This document shows, piece after piece, positions 8,113 through 16,648 of a stretch of 64,000 nucleotides of DNA; the first letter of the stretch is position 1; the number at the start of each line of letters is the position of its first letter. Both the position numbers and the translations under genes were made by a program. Source of the DNA: UBA1876 sp003446665 (lineage in GTDB: Bacteria; Synergistota; Synergistia; Synergistales; Thermovirgaceae); NCBI GenBank assembly GCA_040616305.1, contig CP159918.1, positions 1,612,001-1,676,000 of the forward strand, written 5' to 3'. The notes beneath the pieces were generated by a model. That model saw only the letters and a program-made list of their open reading frames with translations. It was not told where the DNA came from and made no database searches.

Positions 8113-9111
8113 CTACAAACCGTCAGGACTCGCGACATTCAACGATTCGTGAAACATCAAGTCATAGATGGTTTCATAAAAATTTCCTAGGTTCTGCAAG
8201 TTCTCCAGGCTGAGAATCTTCAGGTGTAACGGCAGTTGACCACAAACAAGTGAAGGAGCCAACGGTTTAAGCAGCCGCAGGATCGACTGGGCCTTTTCGT
8301 CGGTTTCAGCCACCCACACGATCCAGTTGAGGTTCTCCTGGTTCTCGGTGTCAAAATGGATATAACCTGGAAGAAGCACATGGCTGTAGTACAAAAGAAA
8401 AAGGCGAACATTGGCTACAAGGTCAACGAAATCATCAAGATTCTCATTCGTTGTTTCGGGCGACCTGAAACAGAACATGCGATCCGCATTCAGAAAGCCC
8501 CATATATCATTGGTAACTGGAGGGAAGCTCGCATAATGTGGAAAATCATAGCGGCTTAAAAAAAGAAGATCGACATAAAGACTCCCTTCCGGGAACTCTT
8601 GCTCCCCAAGCCAGGCCATAACTTCCCTCAGGTCCGGGAAGTTTTTGTCCCTGGCTCTCAACCCACTTTCCGGGTACTTTTTCAACAAAGCGCGAACCAT
8701 GGGATTGTCATAATAGAGCCACCGGATTTTTCCTTCCGCGGAAAATTCCCAGATTTCTTTTCCTTTAAGCCCCGGATAAAAGGACATGCATACGTTGTGC
8801 CTGTACTCCTTCAGACTCCATCTTCCGGCGAAACTCCTGTCGAAGAGGATTTGAAATTTCGTAGTCCAGACAGCCTTATTCTCGTCCACATATTCGTCTG
8901 GCAGGTTCAGAGGAACCCCATATTCGGCGGCATAATCCAAAAGGACGGATCTTCCTTTTCGTGTCAAAACATAATTCCCCAACGGCGTTCGCTCGACCAG
9001 CCCTGCTTTAAAAAGTCGCTTCAGGGCGCCTGCGTCTTCCCCCGCCAGGTTCAGCAGATCCTTATTCCAGTACGGGTTGTCTGCGTCAAAAAACAGAAGC
9101 GCCTTTTCCAT
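8113..9111 (-). CDS. uncharacterised protein with N-terminal winged-helix-like segment
   Basis: I do not recognise this 332-residue soluble protein. The first ~70 residues (LLNLAGEDAGALKRLFKAGLVERTPLGNYVLTRKGR) read like a winged-helix domain whose wing is YVLTRKGR. The rest is rich in aromatic residues (WSLKEYRHNVCMSFYPG, IRWLYYDNPMV, FLLYYSHVLL) and shows no catalytic motif. The ATG at 9111 has GAGGTG nine bases upstream; the longer frame reaches into the BCCT terminator and is rejected. It lies downstream of the BCCT transporter on the same strand, separated by that terminator, so it is probably expressed separately. Confidence 0.65.
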   Translation of the reverse strand: MEKALLFFDADNPYWNKDLLNLAGEDAGALKRLFKAGLVERTPLGNYVLTRKGRSVLLDYAAEYGVPLNLPDEYVDENKAVWTTKFQILFDRSFAGRWSLKEYRHNVCMSFYPGLKGKEIWEFSAEGKIRWLYYDNPMVRALLKKYPESGLRARDKNFPDLREVMAWLGEQEFPEGSLYVDLLFLSRYDFPHYASFPPVTNDIWGFLNADRMFCFRSPETTNENLDDFVDLVANVRLFLLYYSHVLLPGYIHFDTENQENLNWIVWVAETDEKAQSILRLLKPLAPSLVCGQLPLHLKILSLENLQNLGNFYETIYDLMFHESLNVASPDGL

Positions 9112-9127
9112 GACATGACACCTCGCA

Positions 9128-9163
9128 AAAGAGCCCGGACGCAACATCGCGCCCGGGCTCTTT
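9128..9163 (-). terminator. terminator after the BCCT transporter
   Basis: AAAGAGCCCGG (9128-9138) pairs with CCGGGCTCTTT (9153-9163). Read on the minus strand the hairpin follows the transporter stop codon and ends in TTTTG. Confidence 0.8.
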
Positions 9164-9173
9164 CAAAATACTT

Positions 9174-10667
9174 CTAGCTGTGTTCCTGTCCCAGGCCCTT
9201 CATCATAGACCAGCACGCCAGAACCATCACTATCGTAAAAGGCGCCGCCGCCGCTATGGAAACGATTTGCAAATTCTGGAGCCCCCCGGTCATGAGGAGA
9301 ACGAAGGCAAGGGCAGCCTGGAGAAAACCCCATATGGCCATCTTCCCTTTAGGCGGATTCAGGTCACCCCTCGTGGAGTACATGGAAAGGACAAAAGTGG
9401 CGGAGTTAGCAGAAGTAATGAAAAAGGTGGAGATGAGTACCACCATGATGACCGACATTATTCCGCCAAGCATGTAGTAACTGTACATCTCGAAAACTCC
9501 GGTGGATATGTCGGCTGCGATCTTTGTCGCGAGATCTCCTATCCCCGATAGTTCTATGTGCAGAGCCGAGGTACCGAAAACTGCGAACCAGGTGAAGCTT
9601 CCAAGAGCGGGGACGATCAGAACACCCAGTACGAATTCCCTTATCGTCCTCCCCTTGGAAATCCTCGCGATAAAAGATCCTACAAATGGAGCCCAGGCAA
9701 TCCACCACGCCCAGTAGAAAATGGTCCAGCCATTGAGCCAAGACTTGTACTTTTCATCATTCGGGGCGAGCATGAAACTGTCCCTTACAAGACTGCTTAG
9801 ATAGTCTCCAAAAGTTGACAACCATGTCTCCAGGATGCTGATCGTGGGTCCAATCAAGAAAAGGAGTCCGAGGAGCGTCAGTGCTATATAGAGGTTTGAG
9901 TCGGCAACACGCTTGATACCCTTTTCGATTCCGGCCACAGCCGACCCTGTGTATATCAATGCGAGCACGATGATTATCATAAGTTGTGCAGTTACTGTCG
10001 AGCTTATCCCGAAAAGATAGTTCAGGCCGCTGTTGATCTGAAGTACTCCAAGACCCAGCGTCGTGGCTATCCCTGCCACGGTGGCAAAAATAGCAAGAAT
10101 GTCGACCGCCTTGCCGAAGCCTCCCTTTACACCTTCTTCACCTACCAAAGGAATAAAGAGGCTGCTGATAAGACCCGGGTAGCCCTTCCGGAACTGGAAG
10201 TAGGCCAGGGGCATCGCTATTATCGCGTAGCTGGCCCACGGGTGAATTCCCCAGTGAAAAAAGGATTTTCTCATAGCCTCCGCAGCCGCGGCGGCTGTCC
10301 CTGGTTCAGCCGTAGGAGGGCTGAGGAAATGAAAGACAGGTTCCCCGACACCATAAAAGACCAAACCTACGCCCATACCCGCCGAAAACAGCATGGCAAA
10401 CCACGAAAAATTGGAAAATTCCGGTTTCGAATCCGGCGGACCCAGCTTGATGTTTCTATATTTGCTTAGAGCCAGAAAAATCGGAAACACCACGAAAATG
10501 TTCATTGCTAGCATATAGCCCCAGCCAAAATTGTTTACCAGGAAATTAAAAAGACTGGTCGCGAAGTTTCCGAAACCCACAGGCATCAAAAATCCCCAAA
10601 GAACCACCGCAAAAGTTACTCCCATGGAAATAACGAATACTTCGTTGAAACCGCTTTTTTTCTCCAA
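9174..10667 (-). CDS. BCCT-family betaine/carnitine/choline transporter
   Basis: The 497-residue membrane protein belongs to the betaine-choline-carnitine transporter family, importing trimethylammonium compounds by Na+ or H+ coupling, or antiport. Family marks are the FSWFAMLFSAGMGVGLVFYGVGEP glycine-rich segment, HWGIHPWASYAI, and the tryptophan-rich YKSWLNGWTIFYWAWWIAWAPFVGSFIARISKGRTIREF. The chosen start is a TTG at 10667, because GGAGGGAGG lies 9 bases upstream; an ATG further out (10739) falls inside the hairpin repeat. It lies downstream of the reductase genes on the same strand, which suggests it feeds betaine or a relative to the Grd system. Confidence 0.9.
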   Translation of the reverse strand: MEKKSGFNEVFVISMGVTFAVVLWGFLMPVGFGNFATSLFNFLVNNFGWGYMLAMNIFVVFPIFLALSKYRNIKLGPPDSKPEFSNFSWFAMLFSAGMGVGLVFYGVGEPVFHFLSPPTAEPGTAAAAAEAMRKSFFHWGIHPWASYAIIAMPLAYFQFRKGYPGLISSLFIPLVGEEGVKGGFGKAVDILAIFATVAGIATTLGLGVLQINSGLNYLFGISSTVTAQLMIIIVLALIYTGSAVAGIEKGIKRVADSNLYIALTLLGLLFLIGPTISILETWLSTFGDYLSSLVRDSFMLAPNDEKYKSWLNGWTIFYWAWWIAWAPFVGSFIARISKGRTIREFVLGVLIVPALGSFTWFAVFGTSALHIELSGIGDLATKIAADISTGVFEMYSYYMLGGIMSVIMVVLISTFFITSANSATFVLSMYSTRGDLNPPKGKMAIWGFLQAALAFVLLMTGGLQNLQIVSIAAAAPFTIVMVLACWSMMKGLGQEHS

Positions 10668-10716
10668 GGCGCACGCCTCCCTCCGTCTCTGGAAAAGCGC
10701 CGTTGCGGCGCTTACG

Positions 10717-11420
10717 TCGATCCGCATGACCGACATCACCTTTTACTCAAATCAATGCGGCATGCGGATCGATAAAAACCTCGATCGCGTCCCCACTTAG
10801 CTAAATCTCAAAAGACCTTGAAACACTAAATGCCTTACACGGACTTCGCCCGTAAGTCGATCCGCATGACCGACATCACCTTTTACTCAAATCAATGCGG
10901 CATGCGGATCGATAAAAACCTCGATCGCGTCCCCACTTAGCTAAATCTCAAAAGACCTTGAAACACTAAATGCCTTACACGGACTTCGCCCGTAAGTCGA
11001 TCCGCATGACCGACATCACCTTTTACTCAAATCAATGCGGCATGCGGATCGATAAAAACCTCGATCGCGTCCCCACTTAGCTAAATCTCAAAAGACCTTG
11101 AAACACTAAATGCCTTACACGGACTTCGCCCGTAAGTCGATCCGCATGACCGACATCACCTTTTACTCAAATCAATGCGGCATGCGGATCGATAAAAACC
11201 TCGATCGCGTCCCCACTTAGCTAAATCTCAAAAGACCTTGAAACACTAAATGCCTTACACGGACTTCGCCCGTAAGTCGATCCGCATGACCGACATCACC
11301 TTTTACTCAAATCAATGCGGCATGCGGATCGATAAAAACCTCGATCGCGTCCCCACTTAGCTAAATCTCAAAAGACCTTGAAACACTAAATGCCTTACAC
11401 GGACTTCGCCCGTAAGTCGA
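10717..11420. repeat. five perfect tandem copies of a 140-bp hairpin repeat
   Basis: The unit beginning GTCGATCCGCATG recurs with a period of exactly 140 bases (hairpin cores at 10718, 10858, 10998, 11138 and 11278). I see no differences between complete copies. Each core has arms CGATCCGCATG (10718-10728) and CATGCGGATCG (10761-10771) around a 32-base loop, then GATAAAAAC, about 50 variable bases and an ACGGACTTCGCCCGTAA segment. This is the same plan as the 3228-3600 array with different but compensating stem bases. The array fills the gap between the grdB terminator and the BCCT gene. Confidence 0.95.
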
Positions 11421-11425
11421 TCAAA

Positions 11426-11452
11426 ACGGGGCTTTCTCCAGGAAAGCCCCGT
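11426..11452 (-). terminator. terminator after grdB
   Basis: ACGGGGCTTTC (11426-11436) pairs with GAAAGCCCCGT (11442-11452). On the minus strand it follows the grdB stop and is succeeded by TTTT. Confidence 0.85.
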
Positions 11453-11466
11453 AGCACAGGATATGT

Positions 11467-12780
11467 TCAGATTTTGGTCGGAAAGACCGTTTGATCCTCT
11501 ATGTCCTTTGTAAGTGCGTCAAGAGCCACACCTACCCGATGATAACGCAGCTTCCATTCCTCTTCGGGGCTCAGGTTGGGATCACCCAGAGGATAGGGGA
11601 CCGAGACAGTTTGGACCATCTTGTTGACTCCGACTGACTTCGCCACGTTCAGGAGGTTACAGAGCATCACAATAGGAATTCCGGCTCGCTCGATTTCTTT
11701 TGTCATCGTTGCGCCGCAACGAGTGCAAGTTCCTCAGGTGGCTACCAGGAGGACGCCATCAACTCCCGCTTCCTTGAGTTCGGCGGCGATTTCCTGCCCG
11801 AACTTGGCGGCATAGGCCTGAGTGGTTCCGGTACCCACGGTTACATAGTAGTATTCGTGCAACTTGCCGATTTTCCCTTCCCTTTCGTAAGTGCGCATGG
11901 CGTCTACGGGCATACCGCGATCCGGAACCTCACAAATGGCTTCGGGGTCGTATCCTGCGTGTATCGTCTTGTATTCGCCTTTCGGCAGGTGATCAAGCCC
12001 TGAAATATCGTACTTGCCCCATTTGGTCGCCGAAGCCGTCTGGATTCTGTCAGGATTATTGGAAGGGACTACGCCGCTTGAACCTACCAGAGCGATAGTG
12101 GCCTTACTCAGGTCCTTGATCGGAGGTGCCACCGGTACCCTTTCTCGCTTTGGTATAACAAGCTCCGTCTGAAAAGGTTCCCCTTTAAGCTTTTTGATGA
12201 GCATGTCGACAGCCCTGTCCGCTGCGGGAATTCCTTCCGGATGGAAGATTTCTTTCCGGATTCCCCTGGGGAAATAACCTTCAACCGCAGCGGGGAGCAG
12301 TTCCTCGCCCTTTACGATTTTTTGTGCGAAGGCAGCCATTTTCCCAAGGTCGTCTTTCATGAAGGTGGCTTTACGGCCGCCTTTGAATATGTACATTTCC
12401 TTCTGGAACATCTCGACGCCGGGGTTTTCTTCGTTCATCGAGGTAATTACAGGCACTCCGAAGGTTTCCTTGACGGCCTTGCCTATGGTGCCGCACCCTA
12501 CTCCATATCTTCCGGCCATAAAGGCGGGGCCCGCGAAGAAAATGTCAAATTCCTGGTTCTTGAGCCAGTCGATGATTTCGGCAACAGCCTCGTCGGTATG
12601 GCTGGCTATGTAGTTGTCGCCGCAAATGATGGTGTGGGTTACTTCTACGTCGGGCATCATCTGGTTGAGCATGTTAGAACAGCCAACGAGTTCGTCATGG
12701 AATGTGGGCTTGTAATCAGCGGCATCCTCCCCGCCTACCTGACCGAAGAACTGGTTGATGTAATGTATGGCTTTTTTCAT
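11467..12780 (-). CDS. grdB: glycine/sarcosine/betaine reductase component B, selenoprotein subunit GrdB
   Basis: GrdB is the selenocysteine subunit of the substrate-binding component B, which passes a carboxymethyl group to GrdA. The frame has an in-frame UGA at 11736-11734 and must be read through as Sec: the context VAT-U-GTCTRCGATMTKEIERAG is the family's conserved active site. Eleven bases after UGA lies a perfect 7-bp stem with loop GGC (11722-11706), a good bacterial SECIS. With Sec the product is 437 residues, the family length. The ATG at 12780 follows AGGGAGGGA. Substrate type (glycine, sarcosine or betaine) cannot be fixed; the nearby BCCT gene favours betaine. Confidence 0.93.
11706..11736 (-). 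promoter_or_regulatory. UGA codon and SECIS hairpin in grdB
   Basis: TGA at 11736-11734 is followed after 11 bases by TCGTTGC-GGC-GCAACGA, a perfect 7-bp stem with a GG-containing apical loop. Distance and loop fit bacterial SECIS elements recognised by SelB. Confidence 0.75.
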
Positions 12781-12793
12781 CTTACATCCCTCC

Positions 12794-14104
12794 CTAGAAA
12801 TCAGCACAGGTCTTTTTGGAAAAGCCGCTGATGTGATTGGAGCAAAAATAGCCGTTGTTTTCCATCTCTACCGACCCGTCTTCGGCGATACAACCTTCCC
12901 AGCCGCCGGAGTTCCCGTCCCTGGCCAAGGCTTCCAGCTCCCCGAGCACAACCGGCATCGGATCCAGATGATACAGTTCTGAAACATTGCCCGTATGCAC
13001 CAGTGCGTCAGCCTTTTCGTCAAGGGCGACCAGCGGCTGTGATGCGCCGTCGCGACCGGTGCATTCGTCAGAAATTCCGACGGTCTTGACGCCCGCTTCT
13101 TCGAGTTCCACAATAGTTTGTATGTAGTCCACGTCGGGGTTGCCGTAACCTTCCTCGCATACGATTGCGCCATCGGCGCCAAGGTTTACCGCCATCTGGG
13201 CAACCATCTTGGCACTGCGTTCTTTTTCCTCCATCTTGGGATTGAGGTTCGACATGATCACGCCAAGGAAGTTGATGGTCTTGCCGTGTTCTTTCATTAG
13301 CCTGTGAATGGTAGGGTGATTGCACCATTCATAGGTTGATATCTTCGAGGAAACGGGCATGAAACTGCCGGAAACTACGGCACCGTCGATGATCTCATTG
13401 GGATGCATGAATGTGGGGAGCATCCTGTTACCGTCCCAACCGTATATAAGGGTGTTGTAGCCCAACTGCTCCATCTGCGTCTGGGGCTGCAAAACGTATA
13501 CCACCGACGGGAGTTTTTGAACCTCGGCAGGCCTGCGGTTGACGGGCGGCAACTCAAAAACTTCCTCCTCGTCCGGGGTGCTTTCTTTGACGCAAAGGCC
13601 GATATGCTCGGCCAAACGCATGCCCGCCCATCTAAGGGCATGGTTTTTCTTCTGCTGTTCGTAACGCTCAAACTCCTCGTCAGTATCGGCTACGAGCACC
13701 AGGTTGGGCATCATGCCGAAAATACACTGGTTCTGGTATTTCCCGGACATGTCAAGCAAACCGTCCTGGAAGCCGCCCCAGTGCTCTCCCACCACTAGAA
13801 GACTGCATCCCGACAGTACGTGGGTTCTTCCCGTCCCCGCTTTTGCAACGGGGCTGGTGACTCCGGGAAATATACCCTTACCGCCTTCGACCTTGCAGCG
13901 AAACTCAAAGGCGTCCTTGACCGGACAGAGTCTTACTTCGTCACCTGGACGAACGATGAACAGGTCGGCCGAAGTGATGTGTTCGTCCTCCCTGACTACT
14001 TCAAGAGCATTTGCTTTGTCGACGGTCAAAACCCCGTTCTCGAATTTTGTCTCATCGCCGAAAACTATGTCTTTCACATAAAACTTTCCCATTTCGAGCT
14101 TCAT
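12794..14104 (-). CDS. grdE: glycine/sarcosine/betaine reductase component B, proprotein GrdE
   Basis: GrdE is the proprotein of the two other subunits of component B; family members are cleaved internally and gain a pyruvoyl group that forms a Schiff base with the substrate. The 436-residue product is of family length and contains the typical HPNEIIDGAVVSGSFMP and EEGYGNPDVDYIQ segments and a C-terminal GISDECTGRDGASQPLV. I cannot place the processing cysteine with confidence. The ATG at 14104 follows GGGGAGAGGGA. It lies 13 bases before grdB and downstream of grdA, in one transcription unit. Confidence 0.92.
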   Translation of the reverse strand: MKLEMGKFYVKDIVFGDETKFENGVLTVDKANALEVVREDEHITSADLFIVRPGDEVRLCPVKDAFEFRCKVEGGKGIFPGVTSPVAKAGTGRTHVLSGCSLLVVGEHWGGFQDGLLDMSGKYQNQCIFGMMPNLVLVADTDEEFERYEQQKKNHALRWAGMRLAEHIGLCVKESTPDEEEVFELPPVNRRPAEVQKLPSVVYVLQPQTQMEQLGYNTLIYGWDGNRMLPTFMHPNEIIDGAVVSGSFMPVSSKISTYEWCNHPTIHRLMKEHGKTINFLGVIMSNLNPKMEEKERSAKMVAQMAVNLGADGAIVCEEGYGNPDVDYIQTIVELEEAGVKTVGISDECTGRDGASQPLVALDEKADALVHTGNVSELYHLDPMPVVLGELEALARDGNSGGWEGCIAEDGSVEMENNGYFCSNHISGFSKKTCADF

Positions 14105-14185
14105 ATGGATCCCTCTCCCCTCTTGCATGCATTAAAGTCCGGTGAAACCACGCATAAAACGCGTTGGCCACACCGGCCTTTCGAC

Positions 14186-14662
14186 CTAAAGAGTGTATTT
14201 GCTGCCTTCTTCACGCATCTTTCGGACGGCTTCACTCAATGCTTCGGGATCGAGAACCATCTCCATCATCCCGATCTGGTCTTCCCAGGCATCGGGATCC
14301 GACTCTTCCCTGATTTCCTTTTCGAAAACGTGATAAACGGCGAGTCCCAACGGGACTCCGGCCAAAGGACCTGCAAAGGTAGGGTCACCTTTTGTCAACG
14401 TTTCAGCGTAAATTTCCGCTCCTTCCGCGTCGCTGCTACCAAGGATCGCCACGACGTTTTCAGAGCCGTACTTTTCCGCTGCGTCTTTGACCCTCTGCTG
14501 GTTTTCCAGGTCCATGGCTCCAGCGGCAGTTCAGACGAAGCATTCCGTCACAGAGAAGATGATCTCGGCTCCGCTTCCTTTGAGGGCTTCTTCCATGGCT
14601 GGTCCGGCGATGCCGTCACGCTCTCCCAGAAGAAGAAGCTTTTTACCTTCAAGCTTACCCAT
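14186..14662 (-). CDS. grdA: glycine/sarcosine/betaine reductase component A, selenoprotein GrdA
   Basis: GrdA is the small selenoprotein that carries the carboxymethyl-selenoether between component B and component C and is re-reduced by thioredoxin. The frame from ATG 14662 (ribosome site GGAGGTGG) contains UGA at 14533-14531 in the invariant context CFV-U-TAAGAMDLENQQ, so it encodes selenocysteine, not a broken gene. With Sec it has 158 residues, exactly the usual size. Downstream, GCTGG/CCAGC pairing within 30 bases of the UGA may form the SECIS. Component C (GrdCD) is not in this window. Confidence 0.95.
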
Positions 14663-14803
14663 ACGCTCCACCTCCCGATTCGTTATCTATGGCACAAATA
14701 AGCTTATTCATAAATTTATCTTACGGACAAAAGTGGGTGAATCGCCATTCCGAAATGACGTACCGTCTTTCACGAAAATTACGATTGGCTGTACACGAAA
14801 GGA

Positions 14804-15454
14804 TTATTCTTCCAGGTCCAGAAGACCTTCGCGGAGGGCAAAACGGGTGAGCTCGGTTATATTTTCGCATCCCAACTTGTCCAGGATGCGCCTTCGGTGG
14901 GTATCCACAGTGTTTTTACTGATATGCAGGGTCTCTGCTATCGACTTGGTGTTTAGGCCCTTTACAAGGAGCTTCAGCACTTCCGTTTCCCTGACGGACA
15001 ACTCGGGTACCGGGGAAAACCCCGCCAGGTTCGACAGTTTCCTGAATTCTTCCACGAGAATGGTCGCTACTTTTGGACTGAGATATACATCACCCGAGGC
15101 AGTGACCCGAATAGCCGCCATAAACTCTTCCGGAGCGCTTTCTTTCAACACATAGCCTCTGGCACCCAGGTTGAGCATCTCGGTTATGAAACCTTTGTTG
15201 CAATGCATGGAAAGAGCAACGATGCCAATATGAGGCCTCGCTTCCAGAATGCGGCGGCTTGCCTTGATGCCGTTAAGGTCGGGCATGGTAACGTCCATTA
15301 CGACGACATCGGGCTCAAGCTTCAATGCCAACTGAACGGCTTCCAATCCCGTATGAGCCGTACCAACTATCTCGAAATCTTCCTCCCTGCCTAAAAGATC
15401 ACACAGCCCCGCCAAAAAAAGCCTGTGATCATCGGCAAGCAGGATTTTAGTCAT
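14804..15454 (-). CDS. NarL/LuxR-type response regulator
   Basis: The 216-residue protein has an N-terminal receiver domain (KILLADDHRLFLAGL, phosphorylation Asp in VVVMDVTMPDLNG, KESAP lysine) and a C-terminal LuxR-type helix-turn-helix (LSVRETEVLKLLVKGLNTKSIAETLHISKNTVDTHRRRI). It is the output partner of the kinase upstream: its ATG at 15454 overlaps the kinase stop by four bases (ATGA). It lies just upstream of grdA on the same strand with a 141-base gap, so the reductase operon is the likeliest target. Confidence 0.93.
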   Translation of the reverse strand: MTKILLADDHRLFLAGLCDLLGREEDFEIVGTAHTGLEAVQLALKLEPDVVVMDVTMPDLNGIKASRRILEARPHIGIVALSMHCNKGFITEMLNLGARGYVLKESAPEEFMAAIRVTASGDVYLSPKVATILVEEFRKLSNLAGFSPVPELSVRETEVLKLLVKGLNTKSIAETLHISKNTVDTHRRRILDKLGCENITELTRFALREGLLDLEE

Positions 15455-16566
15455 CTTTCGGTCCATTCGGACATTCTCCCCTCGGCCAGGGGAGCCTCCA
15501 GGCAGACTGTGGCCCCCTTGCCCGGTTCGGATAAAACCTGTATCTTCCCTCCAATGGGCAGGATCCTCTCCCTGATACTGAACAAACCAAACCCTTTCAT
15601 CTGACCCCACTTCTTTTGCAGGTCTACGGGAAAACCCCTGCCATTGTCCTCGACTACCACTCTAATTTTTTTTTGTGATCTGTAAACCCTGATATTGACG
15701 AAAGATGCCCCGGAATGTTTGATCACATTGACCAGAAGTTCCCTGACCATATCGTAAAGAAGGATGCACACTCGTTCGTCCGCTTTATACTCGACATGGT
15801 TTCCATGGAAGCTGAAGCCTATGGCTTGCGGTTTCAGGAGTTTTTCGGCAAGGTCCTCTATGGCCGCATTGAGTCCGACTTCGTAAAGAAGCGGCGAAGC
15901 GGTTTCGAAGGTGAGTTCCCTGCTTTCGGCAATCAAATTTTCCACAACCGATCCGATTTCCTCAATTTCATCCCTGGATCCGTCCTGCATCCTTCGCAGC
16001 CTGTTCAGAATGTCCACCAGGGCATAGCCTATCCTGTCATGAATCTGCCTGGATATCTTGCGCCTCGTCTCGGCCTCCGAAAGGGATAGTTTTGCCGCCA
16101 GTTCCCGGAGCTCCTGTCTGTATTCAAGAAGTGTTTTTTCGTTCTTTCTAAGCTGCTCGTCGGACTTCTTCCATCTGGTCCTGTCCAGAAAGAGAACCGC
16201 CACCTCGTCAGGAAAGGTCGGGAAGGCCACAGCCTCAAGGTATTTCCCGGTATCCCTGCTCCATGCCTCGTTCCTGACGGATCTTCCCGTCTTTATGGTC
16301 CTTATGATGATGTCCATCCAGCAATCTTCGGCTTCAGGCCAAACCTCACGGAACCTCTTGCCGATGACGTCCTGTCGCTTCACACCCATGACATGTTCAT
16401 AAGAGGGGTTAACGTCAAGAAATTTTGCATCACAGCCTTCCTCGCCCGTACATATCACCTGGTATCTTGCAAAAGGCTCCATTGCCCTCTCAAGCAATAT
16501 ATGGTAAAGCTGTTCCTCCCTGGTTCGAAGATCCGTGTTTCCCTGAAAGTTTTTTTCTTCAGTCAA
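15451..16566 (-). CDS. cytosolic PAS-domain sensor histidine kinase, NarX/DegS type
   Basis: The protein has an N-terminal PAS domain (LLERAMEPFARYQVI, VNPSYEHVMGVKRQDVIGKRFREVWPEA), a HisKA_3 dimerisation segment with the phospho-His in RKISRQIHDRIG, and an HATPase domain (RELLVNVIKHS, VEDNGRGF, GFGLFSIRERI). No membrane segment is seen, so it should sense a cytoplasmic signal. The start is uncertain: TTG at 16566 has GGGGGT upstream, and a longer frame opens with TTG at 16632. An IS256 element begins only ~95 bases upstream, so its original promoter may have been displaced. Confidence 0.88.
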   Translation of the reverse strand: MTEEKNFQGNTDLRTREEQLYHILLERAMEPFARYQVICTGEEGCDAKFLDVNPSYEHVMGVKRQDVIGKRFREVWPEAEDCWMDIIIRTIKTGRSVRNEAWSRDTGKYLEAVAFPTFPDEVAVLFLDRTRWKKSDEQLRKNEKTLLEYRQELRELAAKLSLSEAETRRKISRQIHDRIGYALVDILNRLRRMQDGSRDEIEEIGSVVENLIAESRELTFETASPLLYEVGLNAAIEDLAEKLLKPQAIGFSFHGNHVEYKADERVCILLYDMVRELLVNVIKHSGASFVNIRVYRSQKKIRVVVEDNGRGFPVDLQKKWGQMKGFGLFSIRERILPIGGKIQVLSEPGKGATVCLEAPLAEGRMSEWTER

Positions 16567-16648
16567 ATGAGTGCTACCCCCGCCAAGCTGCAGATGTCCA
16601 GTTGCAACTGCCAAAATTGAGATTTGTTGCAAGCAAAATTCATTTTTT

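Noticed and set aside
10717..11420. CRISPR array
   Set aside because: The whole 140-bp unit repeats, with no short repeat and unique spacers, and no cas genes are near.
11467..12807. grdB as two separate genes or a nonsense-mutated gene
   Set aside because: The interrupting UGA lies in the conserved Sec motif with a SECIS-like hairpin; the same holds for grdA at 14531.
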